Below are positions 23,701-33,006 of a DNA stretch of 64,000 bases, piece by piece. Position 1 is the first letter of the stretch, and each line of letters opens with the position of its first letter. The stretch is from assembly GCA_003586115.2 (NCBI GenBank), contig QVOM02000119.1, positions 46,178,742-46,242,741 of the forward strand. The letters are read 5' to 3'. A program made the translations under genes and the position numbers. The notes beneath the pieces were generated by a model. That model did not search any database, was not told the DNA's origin, and saw only the letters and a program-made list of their open reading frames with translations. Origin of the DNA: Salvator merianae. Lineage: Eukaryota; Chordata; Lepidosauria; Squamata; Teiidae.

Positions 23701-26700
23701 CTTTTTAAGATTGTGTGGCTGGTGATAGCAGAATAGCTTGGGTCTGTGGGGAGCAGATAGGAGTCCATGGGTGTAATGGAGGATAGGCCCATACAATGGG
23801 AGAAAGGGGATGGTAGGGCACAATACGAGTAGGTGGCAGGCACAGTGTGGAAGAAGAATCAAACTGATAATTCCAGTCCCTGGTTCAGTTAACTTTCAGG
23901 CCAAACTTCCAAATTTTTACCCAGATTCGTTCTGCTAGTGAATCCTATGTTCCCCTCCCAGGTCAGTGGAAACTTACTGCATTCCGAAGCAGTTTCTTAC
24001 AGCCCTACTTTATAGCTCAATCATGAGCAATGAATCAATATGCCTGCTTGCCATGCCAAACTTTCCATAACTTTAGTGTAGTATTGTGTTTTTCAGTATA
24101 CTGTTCAAACTTTTGCTCACCTGAAAGATTTTAAATAAAAAGTACATAAATAGTTACAGATGTGTGAAATGATAGTGGACTCATATTCTACGTGCAGGAA
24201 ATACGTGGCTGGGAAATCCCTGTTGATTTGGGTTTCTTCTCCTTCTTTTGCTACACTGCTAATACAAGAAAAAGTTTATTATGGCATATGTATCTCATTC
24301 GTTCTCCAAAGAGCCCAAGGCACCACAGACTATTCTTCTCTTCATTTTATTCTCATAATAGTCACGTTAGATAGTTCAGCCTGAGAGGCAGCAACTGACC
24401 CAAGATCACAAACAAGAAATTTATGCTTACCTAATATCCCTTAAGATTCACCTCCTTCTTTTCAGCTGAGCTTGTTCTCTTTTAAAAATATACATAGGAC
24501 TATAACCTAGCAGCACAAAATACTGTACTTGAGTCCCACTGGAAGCAACAGCAGTTTGAACGAGATTGTAAATATTTTGTTACTGTTTGTTTTATTATAC
24601 TTTTATGTTTTTGTGCTGATGATTTTTATATGAAAGCTATCCTAAGTACCACAAGGTGGTCTGGCTGAATATACATTTGAATGAATGAATGAATGAATGA
24701 ATGAAATTGAATATTCTCTGTCATTGAGTTTTACCCACTGAACAGTTCACCAGCTTGATTTTGCTAGGCACTACACACTTGCTGAAAGAAAGTACAATTT
24801 AGTGAGTTTTTGGAACAGCAAAAAGCAACCTTGTGAAGGAATTCTAAATGGTAGAAATGTGCAGTTCTATGTTCAGTTCAGAACTAGTGTTGTGATAAAA
24901 AGCTTAAACCTCTTTCTTTCCCACAAAATTTGTGGTTTCATACAGATCCAAAAATAAACTAAATATCCCCCAAAACTTGCCAGAACCTTAGTCTCTCGAG
25001 AGGCTGTCAATCTGCACCAAGAGCCATCTGCATTGTGGGCGGCCACTCCTGGTCCACCTTTGGAGGCTGTGAACTAAAGTTTCCAGCCTCCGAAGTTACC
25101 ACTAGAGCTATTTTAGCTGGGCACTTCCAGATGCCCAGTGAAAGGACACCAGGCTTTTCAGTCCTGGTAGACCAGATTAGCCACTCAGTGCCTGTGGGCA
25201 TGGACTGCTTTCAAGTGGTCCACTGTTGGAGCAGACTATAGTGCCATTTTTGTGCCATATCCTAGTCCAACGCCTTGTCCTATGTGGATGCAATATTCTA
25301 CCCAGAAGCTTTGCAGACACAGTCAAGGTGGCTTACAACTGCATTGGACAGACTATTCAATATAATGGACCAATATGAGGGGGGGATACAATTTTAGTAT
25401 ATAAAACATAAATATAGCATAGAACACAAATACAAAAATATAAATATTTAAAATGAGTGCAAGAGATAACTGCTAACTCGCCTACTTTTCATCTTGTTCA
25501 CACACATGAGGACATTTATACTCAGATTGTGTACAATTTATACTACTGTTAAAAACTATACCAAAAAATGATGTTTGCTTTTTTTTCCTTTAGAATATTA
25601 TTGCTGAACATGAGATTCGTAATATTTCCTGTGCTGCACAAGATCCTGAGGACCTCTCTACATTTGCTTACATCACAAAAGACTTGAAGACAAATCACCA
25701 CTACTGCCATGTGTTCACAGCCTTTGATGTGGTTGGTTTCTCTCCCTAATAATTTTTTGTTACTTAAGAACTTTTTCTTTGAAAAAAAAAACCTGTGTAA
25801 GAGATACAGAAAAAATATAATCTAGATAAGTGATGATATATTAAAGGTCTGATCACAGCACTGAAACATTAAATCCTGTGTGCTGTTTCAATTGAGATAA
25901 AGTCTATTAGAGATATAGGAATTGGCTTTGGTACAGTATTAATTCCAAAAACTTCTCGTCTAGATGAGCTTCAGATCATCTGAGAAACTATTAATATGTT
26001 AAGCATTATTTATAAATTTAATGTAGTGCTTGGCAAGCAGTCATTGGCAAGTAGTAGTTTGAATTATAATCCAGAAACAGCAGAGAACTCGTACTTGTGA
26101 TATTCTAAGAATACAACAGACTGCATAATGAACCAGTCAATCCAGGGCCTGAATGTTCCATTATGGCAATGATCAGCAAGCGCATGATGTCAGCAGACCA
26201 AGAATTAGAAAAATATGCTTGATAAGTTTTAGGGAAGCAAAGAGGAGACAGCAGGTAAGTGGAATGAATAGAATTAAGGGAGTACTGGAATACTCTTGGG
26301 GAAAATGACCTTACTAACGACAGACCAAGATTATGAATTTTGTCTACACACTCACCAGGAGTTGATTTCAATCAGTGGCATCTAACAACAGCAATAACTT
26401 CTGTGTGCAACTTCCCAGTAAATATACCTACAGAATAGTTTGCATGTTGATTTTTAAAATGCCATGCTTTTTGTTTGTGATCAGTTTAAAAAGAACAAAC
26501 TATGGGACTGTTCGCACTTTTCACTAGTGAGCATACAGTGGCTCACTGGAGAAGTGTATCTGCACTTTGTGGAGGCCCTCGCAGTCAAGAGTGGGCTACA
26601 GCTGCTCCCGACTGCTACTTGTGTGGAGCAAAAAATCATGCTCCACAGCTGTACTAGGAACAGCTGGAGTCCTCCCAGTACACAACGTTCACACCTTCTT

Positions 26701-29700
26701 CCAGGTGCAAATGCTGCATGGCATGGCATGGCTGCAGCTGCCCAACTGTACTGTGTCCCCGGTTGCCATGGCAGCAGCCGGAAGTTTCTCCGTCTCTTGT
26801 CATGACACGGGTGACCAGCATTCACACTGCAACTGCTGGAAGCCCATTGCTGGGATGTTCCAGCCCTATTAGTGCAAATGGCTGCCACACTGCGAGGTCT
26901 GTTCCATCTTGGAATGTTCACTTGAGAACATTCCAAGATGGAAAGTGCTTGTGTGGTTTATCAGGAACATATTCACAATTTTTGTGATTTGTTAGACTAC
27001 GATTGTGTGTATCATGCCAAGCCTTTGCCCACATATATCACATGCTTTGATTTGAAACCTCCAAAAATAAAGAGATTTTGCCACATTATTGCTACAATTT
27101 CCAACAGCCCATGTGCCTTTGCCTTTGGAATGTAGAGATAGCTATCCCAAAGTTATCTCCTGTGTTCAAGGCCAATTTGATGTTTGCCAGTACAAAAAAA
27201 AATATTGATTTGTGTAGTTCAGGTTCAAGATGACGCTCTACTTCGTTCCCTTTTTTTCACCTTTTGCCAGAAAAATTGAGTAGATTCCTGATGAACCCTT
27301 TCTACAGATCTTTGCTGACAGGAGAGCCTGAATTGCTTCCTACATTCATCAACCAAAATAGAGATATTAGGCATCTATCTAAAGGTGCTTACTAGAATTT
27401 GGTATCATAACAGGAATGGATAACCCTTGGAATGCAGTAGTCTAGAACCTGACTTGCCCATGGATTCTGAAAGGAATAGGAAATGTGCACTGTGAAAATC
27501 TGAGGCCCTTTGCATGAATAGAGTTGTTTTGAGGCCTTGTTGGTAGAGGTTACTGAAGATTTTGCAGCAAAATATTCGTGAATTTAGATCAAGAAGGCTT
27601 ATTGTTTGCCCCCCATCCAAAAAATCATCTCTTGGTTATTATTGTTGGGCTGAGCACCTTCTACAGGAAGTCCCTGAACTCTAATCCATCAGAAGAGTCA
27701 GGAAATATCTGCAATTTAGTGACAAGGCTGAGTGTTAGATAGCATGGGGTCTGTTGCTAAGCTTCTCTGAGAGGGAAAAGGGGGAGGAGCAAACAGCCAT
27801 TTTAGCACAACAAGTTCACTCCCCTTCATATCTAGGCTCCAAACTGAGGGAGTCGTGGAAGGCGGCAGAGAGCAGCTATCGTCAGGAGCTTTGCGAACAT
27901 TCAAGGTGAAGCGCTGGGCTATGCTACTGCCACTGAAACAGCTCCTTCGCTTTATAAGCCACTCTGAGCTGAGGATGGTCTCACCTGGAGGGACATTTCC
28001 TTGCATCTGAGATATTGGTATCACAGAGTGGGGGGAATGTTTTGGCTTCTCCCTCTGATGGCACCACAAGACCAACAATGTTATTAAGGCCACCATATTC
28101 ATTGCTGAGAGATGCAGATTGCAGTAAAGAAGGAACTGGATACCCTTTATGACTTTGTCCCATTTCTCCTCTGCTGAGAATTCTGAACTAAAGATAGTAA
28201 GTCTCCGATGATTTGAGGCTCCAGCATGTCTACTTAGAAAATAGGATTTCTGTTTCTTGCCATGCTGCTTAGCAATGAGTAACAGATTTCTCCCTCATCC
28301 CCAGCCCTACTTCAAAATGGCCCCCAATTAATCTGAGTCCTTCAAAACAGGCCAATCTCACCTGGAATGGATTCCAATTCCTTTGCCGTATGCTCCTCTT
28401 GGCTAGAGTGTTTGTGGCTCTGTGTAGGATATCAAAAGAATCTGCCTGTAAGGAAGACAAGTAGACAGTGGTTTATATAGCAGATGCCAAATGTATAATC
28501 TCTTGGGAGGTGTTAATAAATGCTAATCGATAGCTTTACAAAACTGCATTCATATCGTTCATGACTTTAGCATTATAGTTTCTGTTGTCCCCTGCTTCTG
28601 CTATACAATGTAACAAAAAATGACACTAGTGATAATGAGTATTTTCAATACTGTATTACCTGAGATACACAAACTCCACTAATATTAGTATAGGCAGAAT
28701 CTTTATGCAGGGCAAGTGACTCAAAAACAATATTTTTCCCCGACTAGTTTGATGTCCCTGGCCGCATCTTCATTGGGACAGCACATGTGAAACAAAATCT
28801 TAAATTGTAAAACTTTACAGTGGGAATGCCGAGCCCACAACATTAGGTTTCTGCCCACCACTCTGATTTTTTTCTAGATCCACTGTTAATAGCTTCCTAA
28901 CAATTAGAGGAGTCTCTTGTTTTGAATATTACAAACATAGATCTCTAAATCCATGTCAGCATCATGGACTTATTTTTTATTATTGCATTTACACATGAAG
29001 TTTGGAAGTAACTGCTTACACATTTTTTACTACTAAAACATTGCACATTTGCTCTTTCCCATCTTTTTGTTATACACAAAATGGGTTCCCTAGGGGCTTC
29101 GAGGCCAGGCACATTCATTCCTGGCTGTCAGAGCTTTTAGGGGCAAGCTCTGAAGCTCACACAGGCTTCAGGACAGCGAAAGAGGTAAGATCCAGATCAG
29201 CAGACTGCATGTTCCAGACCAGCTAATTCAGATCCTTCACAGTATGTGCAGAAACATTCTTTATTGAGTCATGTGAAGCAGTGCTTTAAAAGACCTGGTC
29301 AGAAAATGCATCAAATCAAAGTATTAACCATCACTTTGAAGACAGATATCCCAAGTACAGCAAAGTAAGAAACAGTGAGCACAGATATGCAATATGACAG
29401 ATAAGATAATGCTGCTTGCAACATGGCTTGTTGATTCTAAAAAGAAACCAAATTCTCAGGAAAGCAATGTAACACTGCAAGGTCAAGGCTGTTCACAACT
29501 ATATTTTAATCCAGTTTCAGTCCACTTTCCACATCATCTAATTCAACAGTACATTTTCTGAGTTAGATAAGGTCAAAAACACCAGCTTGTCACTTTGCTG
29601 ATGTGTTCTTTCCCTCTGAAAGTGGAGTGAAACTGAATTAAAATTAAGGTGTGAACACAGCTAAGATGACTAAAAAAATAAAAGATGCTCATCTATATCT

Positions 29701-32700
29701 ATAGAATTCAAAGATTTAGCCATGTCAGTCTGGGTCTGTATAGCAGAGGGTCTATAGTAGCACCTTAGAAACTAACAAAGAAAAATAAGTTGGCAGCATG
29801 AGTTTTTGTAGACTAAACCTACTTCATATCTATTTGTATCTGAATATTGTTCAAAACTTTACAGAAAGTCGGACAGATCAGCTCCACTAAGCGTAGATCT
29901 CTGGAGACTGCAAGGGCAGTGGGAAGACAATGAAGCACTTAAATTAAGACCAGCACTGTCAGATGTTCATCTATTTTAATTTGTTTTGCTGTAGTTTTAG
30001 TGTATTCATTTTATTATATATTCTGCTTTTTATTTTAGCTTTATTTTGTTTCCTTTAAAATTAAGTGAAGCAGAACGTTTCAAAGTGAACAGTAAGTGTT
30101 CATGCACAATCTCAGTAAATCTCATAAACCCAAGCTTAACATGGATGTGCAGAATCCTGTGATTGCTCCTGTTCTTTGTTTATGGAATGAGATTGTAAAT
30201 AAAAAATGATTGATGTGTGAGATTTGGATGCATTCAAGTGTCACGCCAATTTCATTTATACAAATTAAGAGTGACATCTAGCAAAACATTGGCTTTATGC
30301 ACGCAGACCCTTTCTGCATTTACCCTAAGTCTAGAATAAGAGTCTGTGTAGTGAGCTTCTGGGTCTCATTGATCCACACATTAGAGATCTGTGAGGTCCC
30401 ACCCCCTGCAGGGATGCTTCATCCACACAGGACAGAGCGTGGTCCTGATCCGGAACAGCAGTAGACTTGATTAAACAAATCTCCCAGTGGATCAGAACAG
30501 GTTCTGGTCGAGAACACAGAACCATGCAGAAGGCATACTTCCTGTGTTTGGGACTACTGGAGAATGCATTTCGGTGATGTGCCAAAGTGTGCCACCAAAA
30601 TGGATCCCCCAGAGATTTCAAGGCTAGGAACTTTTGTTCCTAGCCCTTGGAGGTCTCAGAATTTGGCCTCAAAGCTCACATGCAGTTCAAGACTGGAGAA
30701 GGGACTGTTCTGGACTGGCACCATTGCAGGCCACACCTTTCTGTGGTCAGAACCAGTGGGCTTTGCTGGTCCAGACTTACTGATTCCAACCACAGGCAGG
30801 TAAGTGCAGAAAAGTCCTTATTTTTTTGCAACCCTGTTGTGGTCACAAGGAGGAATCTAAAGATGTTCTTCTTGTTTGGTTTGTTGTCCAAATGCTAAAC
30901 AGATTAATATTAACCAATGGCTTGTTGAAATATGTCACATTTTGATCTTATTTTTAACATGTGATTAAAAACTTCAGTTATGTCGACCAATCAATGCTGC
31001 ATGTAATCAGAGTCAAACTCTTCCTTATGTCAACAGTGAGGAGGAGAGAAATAACTTTAGAAATGACTGGATTGTTGCTTGTTGGCATCATAATTAGGGT
31101 AGTGGCTTCACACACCCAAGGTTCCGTGGATGTACAGCACTCTGACAAAGGTGATGGGGGAACAGCAAGCACCTTTCACAGCACTTTTCCTGCAGAGTAG
31201 GAAAAATAAATTTGAGGGCACTTGCTGTCATCAGGCAGCCTCACTGCCACTGTTAGACACAAGGCAGTGGCAAGACTGACTTACCTTTCTTCCTCTGCAG
31301 CAGTGTCATGCAAAAAGACCCATTTCCAGGGCCATTTCCAGTATGGCAGACACCTTCTCCTGAAACTGGGGATTCTGATGTCTGAAGGTTCCCAGCTCCT
31401 AAGAGAGTGAGGGGGCAAGGAATGAGCATGTAAACATTGTGTGTCCTGCCCCGAGGTGTTGCTACCACCATGATGTGAACACAACTTTAGTTTAGATGAA
31501 TTACATACCAGGATTTTACCTGATTCAAAATCAGTGTTCAGATTTTTCTAGTTCTAATACTGCTGTCTGTTGCTTTCCAGAATTTAGCTTATGAAATAAT
31601 TCTCACATTGGGACAGGCATTTGAGGTTGCCTACCAACTAGCGCTTCAAGCTCGGAAAGGAGGCCATTCTTCAACCCTTCCTGAAAGCTTTGATAATAAA
31701 CCCACAAAACCAATTCCAAAACCTCGAGTTAGTATTCGAAAATCTGTGGTGAGTAAGAGATATCCAGTGTACCAAAAAAAAAAAAAAAAAAAAAATGTTT
31801 TTGATGTCTTGAACTGAATTAGATCAGAATGCTGTGACCTAGAATTGTGCTAGATGTGTTAACTGCTCCAAAGGCAGGGTGACATGAAGAAGTTTAGGAA
31901 AGGAACTACGCATATTTAATACTTACTTAAACTTAAGGTATAGGAGGCAGCTTTAAGCATACTAAGGTCTTTACTAAGCCATATGTAATTAAACATCAAT
32001 TTCATATTGTGTATGCAGTATTAATTATGTTTTTTCCATTGCCTACTCATGTTTGATGGCAACATTCATTCTGAAAATTAAATTAAGTACTAACTAAACA
32101 CTAATTACCATCTTCCTCAGTAGGCATTAAAAATATACAGGTTAGTACTTTTCTAAATGGCTTTTCCAGCAGTCTCACCAAGGAAAGGAACTGAATGAGG
32201 AAATTAAATTGGATGAAGAAAATATAATTAATAATCTGTATTACATGCTAATAACTTTCAATTAATTACTAATACTGTTAGAGTTTTGCTGCTTTAATGT
32301 CATATTTCTTGATCTCCTTGGAAATTATGGTTCTTTTTCCACTGCCCCATTATTTTTACCACCTTCTTTAGAAAGTGGTTTCTGTTCAAGCCTCAATTTT
32401 CATTCCACATTCCCCAATAAAAGTGTTTGGCATTGATCAACTCTGTTTAGAAAATAAGGAATAATACAGATTTAGCCTCTTCCTTGTAATTTTATTGTTT
32501 AACAAGGCCATGTGCTCAGAGATAATAGCTATCATGGAAAAGAAAGAGAAAATGTCAAGAGAAAGATCCTTAAAAAAGTGATCTTTCAGGGAAATTTATA
32601 ACCCTAAGAACGCCACATTACTCAGACTACTGCAGAACATACAGTAGCTTGATAAAATTTACCATTAAATATTTGTAATATCAGATTCCATAAGATATAG

Positions 32701-33006
32701 TCTGTATCTACTAGCCCAGCATTATGAGGTCAACGAAAAGAATTGTGGATTATCATGATAAAGTATAGAGTATAGCGCTAGGAAAGCACAACTTGGCACT
32801 ATGTATGGATAACGACCCAATTTCAGGACTGTTTTAATGTTCAGCAATTGAATTAGATAAAGCATCGGCTTGTTTCTTTTATATTTGTTTCGAAGCAGAT
32901 AGATCCCACTGAACAAAAGACTCTTGCCAACCTACCGTGGATTGTAGAACCAGGACAAGAAGCTAAAAGAGGAATTAATACCAAGTATGAAACCACAATT
33001 TTCTGA
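11606..33006 (+). CDS. ANKS1B: ANKS1B (AIDA-1), C-terminal part, six exons, 234 residues plus stop
   Basis: The spliced product of six exons (11606-11734, 13963-14034, 21360-21446, 25594-25731, 31581-31748, 32896-33006) is the C-terminus of ANKS1B, recognised from its near identity to the mammalian protein. Landmarks are [58 protein letters not shown] and the terminus TKYETTIF. Residues about 30-175 of this fragment form the phosphotyrosine-binding (PTB) domain. Residues about 175-234 are a basic, proline-containing tail. Known for the family: ankyrin repeats and two SAM domains lie upstream and are outside this window. The protein is a postsynaptic-density scaffold that binds APP-type cytoplasmic tails and PSD-95, and it can move to the nucleus. 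All exons are phase 0 with AG/GT borders. The 5' part of the gene is beyond the left edge. Confidence 0.96.
11735..13962 (+). other. ANKS1B: ANKS1B intron, 2.2 kb
   Basis: It contains a CR1/L3 3' end (12236-12637, reverse) and two unnamed repeat-like blocks at about 13130-13450 and 13460-13705. The second carries the gtatactgg...cagtg motif also seen at 353-375. The remainder is featureless AT-rich intron. Confidence 0.7.
12236..12637 (-). mobile_element. CR1/L3-type LINE 3' end
   Basis: Read on the - strand, it encodes the typical LINE C-terminus ([37 protein letters not shown]). The characteristic 3' UTR follows, with gctggactagatgagccgtg-like text and the ttatgttcttatg tail (plus-strand cataagaacataagagg). 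The 5' part is missing, as is usual for truncated LINE copies. Confidence 0.75.
13963..14034 (+). CDS. ANKS1B: ANKS1B 72-bp exon, PTB strand/helix (24 aa)
   Basis: This small phase-0 exon encodes [20 protein letters not shown] and then AKMR (fragment residues 44-67). Borders are ctttaag acceptor and gtgagt donor. YLGS...G is the hallmark opening strand of PTB domains, followed by the first helix. As I recall the mammalian protein, some isoforms carry four extra residues (ANCQ) after AKMR. No such insert is encoded in this exon or at the start of the next one. Confidence 0.93.
14193..15384. mobile_element. CpG-rich insertion-like block, candidate DNA transposon
   Basis: Unlike its AT-rich surroundings, this block keeps many CpG dinucleotides. 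The ends gttccgaca (14199-14207) and tgtcggaat (15370-15378) are inverted near-copies, and the adjacent cagttta motif also pairs. It contains an exact 71-bp-period tandem duplication (14595-14735) and a C-run. No transposase is recognised. An unannotated CpG island is an alternative. Confidence 0.4.
14595..14735. repeat. Exact tandem duplication, 71-bp period
   Basis: The unit starting tccccc-atttgacactgcc at 14595 is repeated from 14666. The two copies are identical over about 70 bp, including the tail ctctttaaaccaaaaa. Either a recent duplication or an assembly artefact. Confidence 0.9.
18061..18430 (-). pseudogene. L2 LINE reverse transcriptase fragment
   Basis: The 122-codon open frame on the - strand aligns to the L2 reverse transcriptase core. 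GLSAIFYT corresponds to DLSAAFDT, followed by [31 protein letters not shown] stands where active elements have HQYADDTQLY. The catalytic YADD is therefore YVDG, and the first motif also lost its aspartates, so the copy is dead. L2 remnants are frequent in reptile introns. Confidence 0.8.
18826..19030. mobile_element. Family B element, partial copy
   Basis: The left end ggacctctctgcacttgcc is preceded by TTA, as at 4230. The interior gatctggaac, ctggtccagatcagc and ttgaagctcacacaagct is shared with 20105-20460 and 29080-29265. The right end is not recognised. Confidence 0.5.
19595..20010. mobile_element. Family D dispersed element, copy 1
   Basis: Shares aaaagacccatttc..gagccatttcca and adjacent blocks with 31215-31490. 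Contains inverted traces of tgctaccaccat/ggtggcagga. No ORF of known type. Confidence 0.45.
20105..20460. mobile_element. Family B element, partial copy
   Basis: Begins near gggcatctgcacta and contains the family blocks cttgcacaagcttcac, gctgctaaaatgggtccccc, and gatccagatcaaggatcc. It abuts the L2 tail at 20457. Confidence 0.5.
20457..20530 (-). repeat. L2-type LINE 3' tail
   Basis: A tattt tetramer run is followed by gcatttttatcccacccta and ggtctcagggcgggttacaa. This is the reverse complement of the standard reptilian L2 terminus (gtaacccgccctgag...taaa repeats). Confidence 0.7.
21360..21446 (+). CDS. ANKS1B: ANKS1B 87-bp exon, PTB core strands (29 aa)
   Basis: The exon starts [10 protein letters not shown] and ends KFIDATNK (fragment residues 68-96). 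The acceptor has a good pyrimidine tract ending tttttcag and the donor is gtaatt. The sequence corresponds to the PTB strands that include the VSYKGVKF motif. Phase 0 on both sides. The 7.3-kb intron before it holds several transposon remnants, including the CpG-rich block near 14.2-15.4 kb. Confidence 0.94.
21953..22120. mobile_element. Small palindromic MITE-like element
   Basis: The left half ggccctttctgcactgagcc, then gctgccatctgcatgctggtg, is mirrored by tctgcactagcatgcaggtgg and a right end in gtctcagtgtgggtgggacc. The whole about 168 bp can fold back on itself. A half copy lies at 966-1060. Confidence 0.6.
22480..22680 (+). mobile_element. tRNA-derived SINE, degraded
   Basis: The sequence gtacatgctttgcaggcaaa and ttcaatccctggtatct keeps the B-box region of a tRNA-headed SINE. 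It is followed by the body ctgaaaccctggagatctt and tactaagatagatggttc. This order matches a SINE family that is abundant in squamates (from memory). The A box is weak. Confidence 0.6.
23067..23145 (-). repeat. L2-type LINE 3' tail
   Basis: The segment ttatttattattctattatttg, then tattccaccccatacccaaa, is the reversed L2 terminus, as at 20457-20530. Confidence 0.55.
23146..23690 (-). repeat. Unassigned repetitive block with an open 138-codon frame
   Basis: A 138-codon frame on the - strand (23258-23674) is rich in S, T, E and Q at its start ([11 protein letters not shown]). It resembles the low-complexity ends of retroelement polyproteins. Both strands are open here, so coding use is unproven. 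A decayed LTR element is possible, with no LTR pair seen. Confidence 0.25.
24277..24420 (-). mobile_element. tRNA-SINE with L2-like tail, degraded
   Basis: The blocks ctccaaagagcccaaggca, ttttattctcataatagtca, gcctgagaggcagcaactg and cccaagatcac appear in the same order as in the copy at 39187-39400. They match the reversed body of a squamate tRNA-headed, L2-tailed SINE. The tRNA head is lost. Confidence 0.55.
24560..24715 (+). repeat. L2-type 3' end ending in a GAAT repeat
   Basis: AT-rich L2-like tail text (tttttatatgaaagctatcc...ggtggtctggctgaatatac) ends in about nine gaat tetramers (24676-24710). The terminal tetramer run is typical of L2 insertion ends. Confidence 0.5.
24992..25300 (+). 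mobile_element. Family C dispersed element, copy 2
   Basis: Counterpart of 8995-9395. It carries agcctccgaagttacca, tagctgggcacttccaga, tggactgctttcaagtggtc and agtgccatttttgtgcca in the same order. Confidence 0.5.
25594..25731 (+). CDS. ANKS1B: ANKS1B 138-bp exon, PTB peptide-binding half (46 aa)
   Basis: The exon encodes [20 protein letters not shown] through [12 protein letters not shown] (fragment residues 97-142). This is the most conserved PTB stretch. [13 protein letters not shown] plus FAYITKDL and HVFTAF form the strands bordering the NPxY/NPxF peptide groove. The acceptor is cctttag. The donor must be gttggt, because V is the last codon and the next exon opens with N. That donor lacks the usual purine at +3, so it is predicted to be weak. 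Confidence 0.94.
26500..26980 (+). mobile_element. Family A non-autonomous element, copy 2, with perfect hairpin
   Basis: Blocks are shared with 2390-2815 in the same order (gtggaggccct, ctgtactaggaacagctgga, cttccaggtgcaaatgc, ttgccatggcagcagcc, gaccagcattcacac). The copy ends at a perfect inverted repeat: ttccatcttggaatgttc at 26902-26919 pairs with 26926-26943 across a 6-nt loop. Its preservation suggests a young or gene-converted copy. Confidence 0.6.
29080..29265. mobile_element. Family B element, right part
   Basis: Contains atgggttccctaggggcttc, ctgaagctcacacaggctt and gatccagatcagc. Ends tatgtgcagaaacattcttta, which resembles the family terminus followed by a TTTA flank. Confidence 0.5.
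29487..29661. mobile_element. Family F palindromic element, copy 1
   Basis: The left end ctgttcacaactatatttta, then atccagtttcagtccacttt, pairs with the right end gaaagtggagtgaaactgaa and ttaaggtgtgaacacag. The total is about 175 bp. Homologous to 62544-62766. Confidence 0.6.
29697..29830 (+). repeat. Dispersed sauropsid repeat (class not assigned)
   Basis: The text agccatgtcagtctgggtctg, then gtagcaccttagaaactaac and gagtttttgtagactaaacc, matches a repeat frequent in reptile genomes (tagtctgt...tagcaccttaaagactaac, from memory). No ORF. Confidence 0.45.
30300..30830. mobile_element. Family B element, nearly full copy
   Basis: The left end gaccctttctgcattta and the right end taagtgcagaaaagtcc form inverted termini, and the right end is followed by TTA. 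The central hairpin pairs ggctaggaac (30622-30631) with gttcctagcc (30636-30645). The blocks accaaaatggatccccc and ctggtccagac are family markers. Confidence 0.55.
31215..31490. mobile_element. Family D dispersed element, copy 2
   Basis: Shares aaaagacccatttccagggc, catttccagtatggcag and the tgctaccaccatgatgtga end with 19595-20010, partly in inverted order at the ends. Confidence 0.45.
31581..31748 (+). CDS. ANKS1B: ANKS1B 168-bp exon, PTB C-terminal helix and basic tail (56 aa)
   Basis: The exon opens [20 protein letters not shown], the long C-terminal PTB helix, and continues into [17 protein letters not shown] and [11 protein letters not shown] (fragment residues 143-198). Borders are tttccag and gtgagt. 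The PIPKPRV segment and the basic SIRK run form a flexible tail that could carry interaction or phosphorylation sites (inference). A run of 22 A residues (31774-31795) lies 25 bp past the donor. Confidence 0.95.
31749..32895 (+). other. ANKS1B: ANKS1B last intron, 1.1 kb
   Basis: AT-rich, with a 22-A run near the 5' end (31774-31795) and a pyrimidine tract (cttgtttcttttatatttgt) before the final acceptor. No transposon is recognised. Confidence 0.75.
31774..31795. repeat. Run of 22 A residues in the intron after the 168-bp ANKS1B exon
   Basis: Pure A tract 25 bp past the donor. It could be a retroelement tail remnant or simple slippage. Length is likely polymorphic. Confidence 0.9.
32896..33006 (+). 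CDS. ANKS1B: ANKS1B terminal coding exon (36 aa, stop TGA)
   Basis: The exon encodes [15 protein letters not shown], then a 15-residue stretch, and ends TKYETTIF followed by TGA at 33004-33006 (fragment residues 199-234). The acceptor region reads gaagcag, a NAGNAG arrangement. Using the first AG keeps the glutamine codon CAG, as in the family sequence. Using the second AG would delete that single Q without changing frame. The residues are almost unchanged from mammals, which points to a functional tail. Confidence 0.95.
   Translation, partial: QIDPTEQKTLANLPWIVEPGQEAKRGINTKYETTIF

Larger units (their letters stand above)
21447..25593 (+). other. ANKS1B: ANKS1B intron, 4.1 kb
   Basis: Contents are an L2-like tail trace (21520-21570), a palindromic element (21953-22120), a tRNA-derived SINE (22480-22680), an L2 tail (23067-23145) with an unassigned repetitive block (23146-23690), a reverse tRNA-SINE (24277-24420), an L2 tail with a GAAT run (24560-24715) and a DNA-element copy (24992-25300). 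Confidence 0.65.
25732..31580 (+). other. ANKS1B: ANKS1B intron, 5.8 kb
   Basis: It contains a family-A hairpin element (26500-26980), family-B copies (29080-29265, 30300-30830), a family-F palindromic element (29487-29661), a dispersed repeat (29697-29830) and a family-D copy (31215-31490). About 27150-29000 shows no feature that I can name. Broken protein-like ORFs on the - strand there (27716-28163) are not recognised. Confidence 0.65.

Noticed and set aside
27716..28163. Overlapping - strand ORFs of 128 and 60 codons
   Set aside because: No recognisable domain, no splice context with ANKS1B and opposite orientation. Likely chance or decayed repeat.
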